Of a DNA stretch of 17,282 nucleotides, positions 8,042-14,867 are shown one piece after another. Numbering within the stretch: the first letter of the stretch is position 1; each line of letters begins with the position of its first letter. The notes below the pieces were generated by a model. It was not told where the DNA came from, did no database searches, and was given only the letters and a program-made list of their open reading frames with translations. Both the position numbers and the translations under genes were made by a program. Origin of the DNA: Mariprofundaceae bacterium. GTDB taxonomy: Bacteria; Pseudomonadota; Zetaproteobacteria; Mariprofundales; Mariprofundaceae. The DNA is taken from NCBI GenBank assembly GCA_030950825.1, contig JAUZQT010000176.1, positions 1 to 17,282 on the forward strand, written 5' to 3'.

Positions 8042-9249
8042 GTTAAATCCAGAATAGCCGTCAGCAAGGCCTTATCATGTTTTTTCCAAGAAAAATGCCG
8101 TACCGTATCGCTTGCCAACTGTGCGCGTTGCTGCTCACTGGGTAATTTATTTAAATAGCGTAAGACTTCTTCCGCCAATGCCTCAGGTGTAGCCTGATCA
8201 GCGACTCGATTCCGTGGGCTCCAGCCTACAACATCGGGATTCGCACCAATGGGCGTAGCAATCACAGGTAATCCCAAGGCATTGGCCTCAAGGGTTACCA
8301 AACCAAATCCTTCCAATGAGCGGGTGGGCAACATAAACAAATCAGCCAACCATAAATGCTGCTGCACATCTTCTTCAGGCAAAAAACCACAAAATTCAAT
8401 GATATCATGCATACCCAAATGATCACGAAGCTGTTTTAACGGTGTCAATAGCGCGCCATCACCCATAACCTTCCAACGCACATCGGGGCGATCAACATGC
8501 ACAATGGCGGCGGCTTGTACCAATAAATCCACACCAGTCCGAGGCACCAAATTCCTCAAACTAACGATGACAGGGGGTAAAACACCATCCTTACCCCAGC
8601 AAGCTTGCCGCTTGGCAGCGCGCTCCTGCCAAGCCAAGCCTATCTGACTGCCTTCAATTCCACCCGCTGCAATAGTGATTTGTGGGGCTGGAATAGCAAA
8701 GAACGCTTGCAGTCGTTGATACATAAAATTGCTCAATACCAGGTGTCTTTGTGCACTTTTATAAACAGAAGCCTCCAATTGTCGCATGCCAGCCACAACC
8801 AAACGGTGGCGAAAATCCCAAGCCAAGCCATGTCGCGTGGTGTACTCTTCAAAGGCAAAGGAATGGCAAACCTGCAAGCGGGGGACACGACAACCTGCTT
8901 GCATCAACGCCCACATCACAAATGGTTGCTCCGCAATAATAACATCAAACGATTGATACGTTTGCCACCACGTTTGGGCTTGCCTGCGCAGTTGCAGCAG
9001 CCCCTTCCAGCCTTTATCACCGTCAAAGGGCAAGCGGTGCTCTATAATGCCATGTTCACACACTATTTTCAGTGCGGCATCTGGGCGAGGCTGGCGTGTT
9101 AAAATTGTGACCTTGGCTCCAGCACTGTTCAGAGCGCGTATATGGTGGTGTAACATACGTTCAGCACCGCCGATAACAGTCTCAGCAGAAACATCCGCAA
9201 CCAGCAGCACACGTATATCCCTAATTCGGTGACAGTTTACTAAATGCAC
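8038..9249 (-). CDS. GT4-family glycosyltransferase whose 5' end abuts a transposase element
   Basis: This GT-B protein has up to 403 residues. It has V-L-L-V-A-D-V-S with G-G-A-E-R (residues 14-31), S-L-R-N-L-V-P-R-T-G-V-D-L-L (230-243), V-M-G-D-G (261-265) and the E-x7-E motif E-G-F-G-L-V-T-L-E (313-321). The longest frame begins at a GTG at 9249, immediately after the transposase TAA and inside the left inverted repeat, so its first eight or nine residues are transposon-derived. A GTG at 9210 is a better native start: AGGG lies 8 bases upstream (9219-9222), outside the repeat, and the protein would then begin close to where GT4 proteins normally begin. It is the first gene of the glycan train. 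The second start is my preference, but the longer frame cannot be excluded. Confidence 0.85.
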   Translation of the reverse strand: MHLVNCHRIRDIRVLLVADVSAETVIGGAERMLHHHIRALNSAGAKVTILTRQPRPDAALKIVCEHGIIEHRLPFDGDKGWKGLLQLRRQAQTWWQTYQSFDVIIAEQPFVMWALMQAGCRVPRLQVCHSFAFEEYTTRHGLAWDFRHRLVVAGMRQLEASVYKSAQRHLVLSNFMYQRLQAFFAIPAPQITIAAGGIEGSQIGLAWQERAAKRQACWGKDGVLPPVIVSLRNLVPRTGVDLLVQAAAIVHVDRPDVRWKVMGDGALLTPLKQLRDHLGMHDIIEFCGFLPEEDVQQHLWLADLFMLPTRSLEGFGLVTLEANALGLPVIATPIGANPDVVGWSPRNRVADQATPEALAEEVLRYLNKLPSEQQRAQLASDTVRHFSWKKHDKALLTAILDLT

Positions 9250-9252
9250 TTA
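9227..9252. repeat. Left inverted repeat of the transposase element
   Basis: This matches the reverse complement of 9943-9968 at 25 of 26 positions; the core reads GACAGTTTACTAAATGCACT. The only mismatch is T at 9230 against the C-equivalent in the right copy. It contains the last bases of the transposase stop codon and the GTG that opens the longest glycosyltransferase frame. Confidence 0.85.
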
Positions 9253-9924
9253 ACTTTCAGCCAACTCTCTTCTTTTCGGCCCTCTTTTCTTTGGCTTTAG
9301 CTCTCGCCCAGTTATTTCTGTCAGCCTGTCGATCCAATCATCCGACCCTAAAGGTCTTCCCGTTGTTTCCGATTGCCGAAGCCTTTTGAACGCCTCCGAA
9401 GAAATATCTTCTTGAGCAAGGAACGTGGCAAAGTCGCCATAGCGATCAAGGATAGGCGCAACCTTAACCAACGCGCTATCCTGCCCCGACAAGTGACTAC
9501 CAACACTTGACCAAGGCCAATCTTCAGCCCTATCAACCAGCCCAGCTCGAACTGGATTCATCGAAACATATCGCACGGCATGAGCCAAGTGCTCCTCATC
9601 CATCAGAACTGAGCCAAACCGCCCTTGCCATAAATGCCCTGTCACTCGCAAGCGAGCATTGACATAGCCTGTATATCGACGGTGCGCATCTGCAAAAGTG
9701 CGGCGCAGTCCATCTTCACCCGAAGGAACGATGATCATATGTATATGGTTGGGCATCAGGCAGTAACACCAAATCTCTGCATCGGCTTTTCGCGCAGCCG
9801 CGCTCAGCAATGAGCCGTAAAGCTCGTAATCAGCATCCTCAAAGAATGTTTGAGCACGACGATTCCCACGTTGAGTTACATGATGCGGGAAGTTAGGAAC
9901 AACCAGACGAGGTAAGCGGGTCAT
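9250..9924 (-). CDS. REP-associated tyrosine transposase (IS200-like Y1_Tnp / RAYT)
   Basis: This 224-residue protein begins R-L-P-R-L-V-V-P-N-F-P-H-H-V-T-Q-R-G-N (residues 3-21), the usual RAYT start. It has the HUH metal motif M-P-N-H-I-H-M-I-I (57-65, with H60 and H62), G-H-L-W-Q-G-R-F-G-S (96-105), and R-Y-V-S-M-N-P-V-R-A-G-L (118-129) with the likely nucleophile Tyr119. The C-terminal tail is basic. RAYTs are single-copy DNA-nicking enzymes often associated with palindromic REP sequences. The catalytic residues are intact, so the enzyme may be active. The stop codon directly adjoins the glycosyltransferase frame. No strong ribosome-binding site is seen, and the start lies about 20 bases inside the right repeat. 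Confidence 0.92.
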   Translation of the reverse strand: MTRLPRLVVPNFPHHVTQRGNRRAQTFFEDADYELYGSLLSAAARKADAEIWCYCLMPNHIHMIIVPSGEDGLRRTFADAHRRYTGYVNARLRVTGHLWQGRFGSVLMDEEHLAHAVRYVSMNPVRAGLVDRAEDWPWSSVGSHLSGQDSALVKVAPILDRYGDFATFLAQEDISSEAFKRLRQSETTGRPLGSDDWIDRLTEITGRELKPKKRGPKRRELAES

Positions 9925-9938
9925 GCGTCAACACTGAT

Positions 9939-9966
9939 ATAATAAGTGCATTTAGTAAACTGTCGC
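9939..9966 (-). promoter_or_regulatory. Candidate transposase promoter overlapping the right inverted repeat
   Basis: Read on the minus strand, GCGACA (9966-9961, four matches to the -35 consensus) is followed by a 16-base spacer and TATTAT (9944-9939, five matches to the -10 consensus). Transcription would start near 9932, about 8 bases before the transposase ATG. This transcript would run on into the glycan genes. The prediction is by inspection only. Confidence 0.4.
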
Positions 9967-9968
9967 CG
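9943..9968. repeat. Right inverted repeat of the transposase element
   Basis: This is the inverted partner of 9227-9252 (25 of 26 matches). It lies 18 bases upstream of the transposase start codon and holds most of the candidate promoter. Confidence 0.85.
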
Positions 9969-9998
9969 TAATTCCCGAACACTTTTAAAACTATGTAT

Positions 9999-10025
9999 GT
10001 TCCGGCTTCCCGTTTAAGACGGAAC
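9999..10025. terminator. Hairpin in the rnf-transposase gap, possible terminator or REP-like palindrome
   Basis: GTTCCG (9999-10004) pairs with CGGAAC (10020-10025). After a G-A mismatch the stem continues with CTT/AAG around a loop of about 7 bases. Read on the minus strand it comes after the last rnf-operon gene, but there is no clear T-run, so intrinsic termination is doubtful. It could be a REP-like palindrome linked to the nearby transposase. No second copy is seen in this window. The rest of the gap (9973-10128) shows no gene. Confidence 0.3.
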
Positions 10026-10117
10026 AGCTAGTAAAATCAATGGGTTACAGACAGCCCTCTTCTTTGACCTTCTTGGCAAAGGAAGTTCTCCAACTTGCCC
10101 TATGTAAATAGTAGAGT

Positions 10118-10152
10118 AGGGAGCAGGTTCAGCATCCTGTTTCCTGCTCTTT
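10118..10152. other. Hairpin spanning the stop codon of the small gene after rnfE
   Basis: A 10-bp stem pairs 10118-10127 (AGGGAGCAGG) with 10143-10152 (CCTGCTCTTT), with two G-U pairs when read as plus-strand RNA, around a 15-base loop. The loop covers the last codons and the TGA of the small gene at 10129. It could protect the 3' end of the rnf mRNA or weakly terminate it. No T-run follows on the minus strand. Confidence 0.3.
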
Positions 10153-10299
10153 CTCTAGGCGTTGTTTCTCAAGGTTTTTACGCGCCTGTTCTTCGCGCAT
10201 AGCATTCTTTTTGATGCGCATATCCTTGGTGGCATAAAAGCCAGCCCAATATAAAAAAGCTGCCAATGGTAAGATCATGATAATAAGTATCCAGCTCAT
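10129..10299 (-). CDS. Small membrane protein translationally coupled to rnfE (56 aa, unknown function)
   Basis: The ATG at 10299 overlaps the rnfE TGA as ATGA (10296-10299), and the frame runs 56 codons to TGA at 10129. Residues 2-23 form one hydrophobic helix (W-I-L-I-I-M-I-L-P-L-A-A-F-L-Y-W). The remainder, from about residue 25, is highly charged, rich in K, R, E and Q, and probably a cytoplasmic amphipathic or coiled-coil helix. The protein ends in G-C. I do not recognise the family. Where an rnf operon of this type usually continues into nth, this gene takes the place. The ATGA coupling and the sensible membrane-protein composition argue that it is real. A role in Rnf assembly, or as a small accessory subunit, is a guess from position only. 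It lacks the cysteine cluster of NqrM. Confidence 0.72.
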   Translation of the reverse strand: MSWILIIMILPLAAFLYWAGFYATKDMRIKKNAMREEQARKNLEKQRLEKEQETGC

Positions 10300-11018
10300 G
10301 GTTGAGACTCCGTAGCAATCGCATTTGTTTTTTGCAGCACATCCTCTTCCTTGAGCATACTTTTTTTGAGTTTATTTTCTTTTCGCTTTTGTATGTGGGC
10401 ATTGATAATGTTCACACCAGCTAAAATAAATCCCAAAGCAATAAAAGCGCCAGGTGGCAAAATAAACATCAATACATCAGGGTAATCTGCGCCAAATATT
10501 TCAAAGCCGAACAATTCACCCTGCCCAAGTAGTTCGCGGACACCGCCAAGCAACACCAGCGCAAAGGTAAATCCCAAACCCATCGCCAAGGCATCTACCA
10601 GCGAATTCATCGGAGTGTTTTTACTGGCGAATGCTTCAGCACGTCCAAGAATGGCACAGTTCACCACAATTAAAGGAATAAATAGCCCCAAAATCAAATA
10701 CATATCATGCATCCATGCATTCATCACCATTTCCACAATGGAAACAAAGGCCGCAATAATAGTGATGTAAGCAGGAATACGGACATTGGCGGGAATAACG
10801 CCACGAATCAGCGATACAACAAGGTTGGAACCAATCAATACCAATAAAGTGGCTGCTCCCATCCAAAAACCATTTTCTGCGGATGTGGTAACACCAAGCA
10901 GTGGACACATGCCAAGCAATTGCGCAAAAATGGCGTTATTGTGCCAAAATCCATTGGCGAATATATCACTTTTTTGTATGTCGGAGGAGGTATTGGCATC
11001 CATTGTATTACTGTGCAT
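10296..11018 (-). CDS. rnfE: Rnf electron-transport complex subunit E
   Basis: This is a multi-spanning membrane protein of about 240 residues with six hydrophobic segments, homologous to RnfA. Its two conserved cysteine loops are L-L-G-M-C-P-L-L-G and V-V-N-C-A-I-L-G-R. In Rnf complexes these help hold an iron-sulfur cluster at the RnfA/RnfE interface in the membrane. G-G-V-R-E-L-L-G-Q-G is also typical. I chose the ATG at 11018 because GAGGG lies 5 bases upstream; the frame extends to a TTG at 11030, and an ATG at 11003 is also possible. The chosen start overlaps the rnfG end by 11 bases. The C terminus is longer and more charged than usual, and its stop codon overlaps the start of the small gene downstream. 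Confidence 0.93.
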   Translation of the reverse strand: MHSNTMDANTSSDIQKSDIFANGFWHNNAIFAQLLGMCPLLGVTTSAENGFWMGAATLLVLIGSNLVVSLIRGVIPANVRIPAYITIIAAFVSIVEMVMNAWMHDMYLILGLFIPLIVVNCAILGRAEAFASKNTPMNSLVDALAMGLGFTFALVLLGGVRELLGQGELFGFEIFGADYPDVLMFILPPGAFIALGFILAGVNIINAHIQKRKENKLKKSMLKEEDVLQKTNAIATESQP

Positions 11019-11682
11019 GTTTGCCCTCAAAAGCTTCGCTCTTATTATTTTTTAACAACGCACTCTTTAATTTCGTAAACATTTCAAGGCCTTTTTTGAC
11101 AGCCTTCACAACAGCACGCGGCGTAATTGTTGCACCTGTAAATTGGTCAAAGTCACCACCATCTTTTTTCACAGCCCATTGCTTATTGCTTGCTGCTTGT
11201 TTGTCCGATGATTGTTCGCCCAGTGATTGTTCATCCAATGATTGATCCGCAAAGGAATCCAGCCAAGGTTGATTCTTGGTGATGCCATCACCCAGACCAG
11301 GGGTTTCTTTATGTCTTGTGATGCGAATAGCATGGATGCTGCCGTTTGGCCGAACGGCCATCAAAATATGAATGCTGCCATTATAACCATCAGGAGCTGT
11401 TACTTGCCAAGCTATGCCTGTAATATCATTCTTTTGATTGCGCGAAAAATAGAAATGTGTGGCCTGTGTATGACCTGGTAAAGTTATTTTCCGCGTATCG
11501 GAAACTGGGTCATTTTGGTGCTCTGGCAGTACTTGCATCAATGCGCTCATCAGTGCTTGACGTTCCGCTTGAGCAATTGGCGCACGCGTGAGTATGTTTG
11601 CCACACCCAGCAATACGGTAGAAATAACTGCCACAAGCAGTAGAGCGATAATCATTTGCCACTGTTGACGGTTCAACTTCAT
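11008..11682 (-). CDS. rnfG: Rnf electron-transport complex subunit G, covalent FMN carrier
   Basis: This 224-residue protein has one N-terminal membrane anchor (about residues 10-30), and the rest faces the periplasm. The flavinylation motif is D-Q-F-T-G-A-T-I-T (residues 179-187), with Thr185 the expected FMN attachment site, and H-K-E-T-P-G-L-G-D-G (124-133) is the other family marker. RnfG passes electrons between FMN centres of the complex. Its ATG overlaps the rnfD stop as ATGA (11679-11682). A run of D-E-Q-S-L-type repeats (about 147-162), encoded by a 15-bp tandem repeat, lengthens the loop before the FMN site relative to what I expect in RnfG. An ApbE flavin transferase would be needed and is not in this window. 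Confidence 0.94.
   Translation of the reverse strand: MKLNRQQWQMIIALLLVAVISTVLLGVANILTRAPIAQAERQALMSALMQVLPEHQNDPVSDTRKITLPGHTQATHFYFSRNQKNDITGIAWQVTAPDGYNGSIHILMAVRPNGSIHAIRITRHKETPGLGDGITKNQPWLDSFADQSLDEQSLGEQSSDKQAASNKQWAVKKDGGDFDQFTGATITPRAVVKAVKKGLEMFTKLKSALLKNNKSEAFEGKHAQ
11206..11250. repeat. 15-bp in-frame tandem repeat inside rnfG
   Basis: Three imperfect 15-base units are seen at 11206-11220, 11221-11235 and 11236-11250. They share a TGATTGTTC/TGATTGATC core and encode five-residue steps of the type D/G-E-Q-S-L. The unit length keeps the frame, so copy-number change would alter loop length without breaking rnfG. Confidence 0.7.
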
Positions 11683-12743
11683 GATTTTGAACCCTGCTTG
11701 CCATACACTTTCGGTCGGAAATAATGACCAATCAATGGCACTGCACAGTTCATCAAAACGACTGCAAACATTGCCCCTTCAGGGTAGCCGCCCCATGTGC
11801 GAATAGACCAAGTTATAATGCCGCAACCAATGCCAAAAACAATTTGCCCGACTGCCGTTACAGGCGAAGAAACGGGATCCGTTGCCATGAAAAACGCACA
11901 TAAAATCAAACCGCCTGCCAAAACATGAAATAACGGCGGCGCGTAATGATTTGGGTCTACGATGCTGGCAATGGCCGCTAAAATGGCGACCGTCGCAATG
12001 AAACTAAAAGGGATTTGCCAAGTGATGGTATGGCGTGCGAGTAAATAAATGCCACCAATCAATAAAGCCAAAGCACTGGTTTCACCCAAGCTTCCAGTTT
12101 CACGCCCTATAAAAGCATCCAAATAGGAATAATCATAGGCTCGCAAAGCATCGCTAACCCCAACGCCTTGACTCCATTCTGTTTTAACATGCCCCAGTGG
12201 ACTAGCCATGGTGATGGCATCCAGCGCATGGGGTAGGCTTGATGCACCGAATGCGAATAACTGCCAAGTGCTAGAAAAATCATACAGATCAATCGCGGAA
12301 ACACCGAGATGCATGGGAATCAACCATGTGGTCATTTGCAATGGAAAAGAAATAAGCAAAATAATACGTGCTGAAAGAGCTGGGTTGAATGGGTTATAAC
12401 CCAAACCACCATACACCTGTTTACCCAAGCCAATGGCAAAAATACTGCCCAATAAAGCCATCCACCAAGGAATGGAGGCTGGTAAGGTCAGTGCCAATAA
12501 CAAACCAGTTAATGCAGCTGAACCATCCATCACAGGCGCTGTGGATCGCTCCATCCATTTCAACGCAATAAATTCGGTCAGCATGCAAGTCAACATACAC
12601 AAAACAATCAGAAAAACTGCCAACCAGCCGAATAAATATACACTCATCATACCAGCTGGTATTAAGGCCAAAATCACGGCAACCATGGTTTCTCGAATGG
12701 AATTTCCACCATGAATGTGAGGAGAACTTAAGTGTATCAACAT
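11679..12743 (-). CDS. rnfD: Rnf electron-transport complex subunit D
   Basis: This 354-residue protein is hydrophobic with roughly nine or ten membrane segments, of the NqrB/RnfD family. Family markers are the N-terminal S-P-H-I-H (residues 7-11), G-G-L-G-Y-N-P-F-N-P-A-L (112-123), and F-F-M-A-T-D-P-V-S-S-P-V-T in the second half. RnfD normally carries FMN on a threonine in a sequence like S-G-A-T-P-L. Here the aligned stretch reads D-A-I-T-M-A-S-P-L (175-183), with a serine (AGT codon at 12201-12203, Ser181) in place of that threonine. The gene starts 3 bases after the rnfC stop and overlaps rnfG by ATGA. It is thought to contribute to the ion pathway in the membrane. Confidence 0.95.
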   Translation of the reverse strand: MLIHLSSPHIHGGNSIRETMVAVILALIPAGMMSVYLFGWLAVFLIVLCMLTCMLTEFIALKWMERSTAPVMDGSAALTGLLLALTLPASIPWWMALLGSIFAIGLGKQVYGGLGYNPFNPALSARIILLISFPLQMTTWLIPMHLGVSAIDLYDFSSTWQLFAFGASSLPHALDAITMASPLGHVKTEWSQGVGVSDALRAYDYSYLDAFIGRETGSLGETSALALLIGGIYLLARHTITWQIPFSFIATVAILAAIASIVDPNHYAPPLFHVLAGGLILCAFFMATDPVSSPVTAVGQIVFGIGCGIITWSIRTWGGYPEGAMFAVVLMNCAVPLIGHYFRPKVYGKQGSKS

Positions 12744-12746
12744 GGT

Positions 12747-14291
12747 TTAATCATTAACCTCAGTTTTTGGTTGTGTCGCAGTTTTTTCTTCGTTGGCTGT
12801 ATTTAGTACAGACTCAGATCGTAAGGTAGCGCGCAACTTGCGGCGTTTGGCTGCCTTTTCATCTTTTTCACGTTGCAAGCGTGCATCGCGACCTTCGGAG
12901 CGCAAACGCGATACCTCAGCAAAACTTTGCTCACGGCGCATTTGCGCTGTTTGGCCTTTACCATAACGAAAGTAGTGTACCAAAGGAATATGGGATGGGC
13001 ATACATAACTACAAGCACCACACTCAATACAATCAAACAAGTCATAATTAGCAGCGCGTTCCAGCTGATCATTTCTGCAATGATCGGCAAGAAGGTTCGG
13101 TACTAGGTTAACGGGGCAAACCTCACTGCAATGCCCACAACGAATGCAAGGTTCCTCAACTTGGTGTGCTACCTTCATGCGTGCATCACTGATCGCCAAT
13201 AGACCTGTTGATGATTTAATCACAGGAATATCAGGGTGGCGCAGGCGTTCGCCCATCATCGGCCCACCATGCAGAATTTGAATGTTATCAAACTTTTCCA
13301 AGCCACATTGGGCATAAATAAAGCGCATGGATGTACCCAAACGCACAAGCATATTCGCAGGGTTTGGCACCGCATCACCACTGACTGTTATCACACGTTC
13401 GGTGATTGCATGGCCAAGCATAACTGCATCATCAATGGCTTTGACTGTGCCAATATTCTGGCAAAGAACCCCTATATGCATGGGCAGTTTTCCTGCTGGA
13501 ACCTGTTTGCCAGTGAGCGATTCAATCAGTTGTTTCTCGCTACCTTGCGGGTAACGGGTTGGTAACACCTCGACGCGAATCAAATCATCGCCCAATAAAT
13601 CTACGTTCTCCCGCATTGCCTGCACAGCATCAATTTTATTGTCTTCAATGGCGATGATGGCTTTTTTAGCACCAAGCATATGCATCACAATATGTAGGCC
13701 ATGCAAGATCGTCGCACTATTTTCAACCATCAGACGATGGTCATTGGTGAGAAAAGGTTCACATTCAATGCCATTGAGAATCACTGTTTCAATGGGGTGG
13801 CGTTGATCTTTAAGCAATTTGATAAAGGTTGGAAAAGCCGCACCACCCAAACCCACAATACCACACATCCGAACACGTTCGCGCAATTCTGCTGGGTCAC
13901 GTTGTAACCAGTTTGTCATAGGATCCAACAGCATATCTCGTTGATCTTTCCCATCTGGTTCGATAAAAATAGACACCATCCCCATGCCAGAAGGGTGAGG
14001 AATCGCATGTTCTTCAATTTTAATAACTTTACCCGATGTCGGCGCATGTACAGGTGCCGAAAGGTAGCCTTCAGCTTTGGCAATTTTCTGGCCGCGCAAC
14101 ACCAAATCGCCAATTTTCACCAATGGTGTGCATGGCTGACCAATATGCTGTTTCAACGGCACAATCAATACGGGCGGTAAGGGGCAAGTTTTAATGCTTG
14201 ATCCCTCTGTCCATTTGCACATATTAGGTGTAATACCGCCATCAAAGGGTGGGCTTGTGAAACCCAAGGTGTTGAGCAATGATTTAATCAT
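12747..14291 (-). CDS. rnfC: Rnf electron-transport complex subunit C
   Basis: This is a soluble, membrane-associated NADH-side subunit of about 514 residues. The N-terminal part has F-x-G-G-I-T-P and A-P-T-S-G-K-V (barrel-sandwich region). The flavin/NADH-binding region carries G-L-G-G-A-A-F-P-T (about 147-155) and N-G-I-E-C-E-P-F-L-T. Two ferredoxin-type motifs follow, C-I-R-C-G-H-C-S-E-V-C-P (from about 382) and C-I-E-C-G-A-C-S-Y-V-C-P (from about 421). The C-terminal tail is short, charged and lysine/arginine-rich, not the long alanine-rich repeat tail of E. coli RsxC. I chose the ATG at 14291, which overlaps the rnfB end by 8 bases; the frame extends to a GTG at 14315. Confidence 0.95.
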   Translation of the reverse strand: MIKSLLNTLGFTSPPFDGGITPNMCKWTEGSSIKTCPLPPVLIVPLKQHIGQPCTPLVKIGDLVLRGQKIAKAEGYLSAPVHAPTSGKVIKIEEHAIPHPSGMGMVSIFIEPDGKDQRDMLLDPMTNWLQRDPAELRERVRMCGIVGLGGAAFPTFIKLLKDQRHPIETVILNGIECEPFLTNDHRLMVENSATILHGLHIVMHMLGAKKAIIAIEDNKIDAVQAMRENVDLLGDDLIRVEVLPTRYPQGSEKQLIESLTGKQVPAGKLPMHIGVLCQNIGTVKAIDDAVMLGHAITERVITVSGDAVPNPANMLVRLGTSMRFIYAQCGLEKFDNIQILHGGPMMGERLRHPDIPVIKSSTGLLAISDARMKVAHQVEEPCIRCGHCSEVCPVNLVPNLLADHCRNDQLERAANYDLFDCIECGACSYVCPSHIPLVHYFRYGKGQTAQMRREQSFAEVSRLRSEGRDARLQREKDEKAAKRRKLRATLRSESVLNTANEEKTATQPKTEVND

Positions 14292-14862
14292 GGTGACTCT
14301 CACGACGTTCCGCACCCAATTGAGCGCGATGGGTTTCTGGCAGAGGCCAAGACCAATGTTCCAATAGTTCAGGTTTTTGAATCATATCAATACAATCAAC
14401 TGGGCAAGGCTCCAAACATAATACGCAGCCCGTACATTGATCGGCAACCACTGTGTGGTATTGTTTGGGGGCACCAATAATGGCATCCACAGGGCAGGCT
14501 TTGATACATAAAGTACATCCAATACACTCATCTTCACGCACAAAAGCAACAACAGGGACAGATTCCTCTTCATCCAGTGCTTTCGGCTCGACACCCATTA
14601 AATCGGCAATGGATAACATGGTACGCTCACCACCAGGCACACAGTGATTGACATTTACTTCAAGCTTGGCAACAGCATCAGCATAGGGGCGACAGCCAGG
14701 ATAACCACATTGCCCACATTGCGTTTGTGGCAATAGAGCATCAATTTTATCAGCCAAAGGGTCGCCTTCAATGTGAAAGGCCTTGGAGGCAATCGCTAGC
14801 GTAATGCCTGCAATAAATGCAAACGTTCCCAGTGAAAGAATCGCGTAAAGAAGCTGTTCCAT
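14284..14862 (-). CDS. rnfB: Rnf electron-transport complex subunit B, polyferredoxin
   Basis: This 192-residue protein has an N-terminal membrane helix (about residues 4-25). A [4Fe-4S] domain follows with T-Q-C-G-Q-C-G-Y-P-G-C-R-P-Y-A (cysteines 49, 52, 57 and a distant C74). Two ferredoxin motifs come next: C-I-G-C-T-L-C-I-K-A-C-P (113-124) and C-T-G-C-V-L-C-L-E-P-C-P (143-154). All cluster cysteines are present. RnfB is the ferredoxin-side entry or exit point on the cytoplasmic face. The gene follows rnfA by 5 bases and overlaps rnfC. Confidence 0.96.
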   Translation of the reverse strand: MEQLLYAILSLGTFAFIAGITLAIASKAFHIEGDPLADKIDALLPQTQCGQCGYPGCRPYADAVAKLEVNVNHCVPGGERTMLSIADLMGVEPKALDEEESVPVVAFVREDECIGCTLCIKACPVDAIIGAPKQYHTVVADQCTGCVLCLEPCPVDCIDMIQKPELLEHWSWPLPETHRAQLGAERRESHHD

Positions 14863-14867
14863 ATAAT

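Larger units (their letters stand above)
9223..9972 (-). mobile_element. RAYT-type (Y1 transposase) element bounded by inverted repeats
   Basis: A single Y1 transposase gene is enclosed by inverted repeats of 26 bases that differ at one position (9227-9252 and 9943-9968). AATT lies just outside each repeat, with a one-base offset on the right. No target-site duplication is obvious, as expected for Y1/HUH chemistry. The exact ends are inferred from where the inverted identity stops. The coding part appears richer in GC than its neighbours. The element sits between the rnf operon end and the first glycosyltransferase. Confidence 0.7.

Noticed and set aside
8605..9102. Open frame of 165 codons on the plus strand opposite a glycosyltransferase
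   Set aside because: Shadow of the GT4 gene on the minus strand; no motif, ribosome-binding site or operon context.
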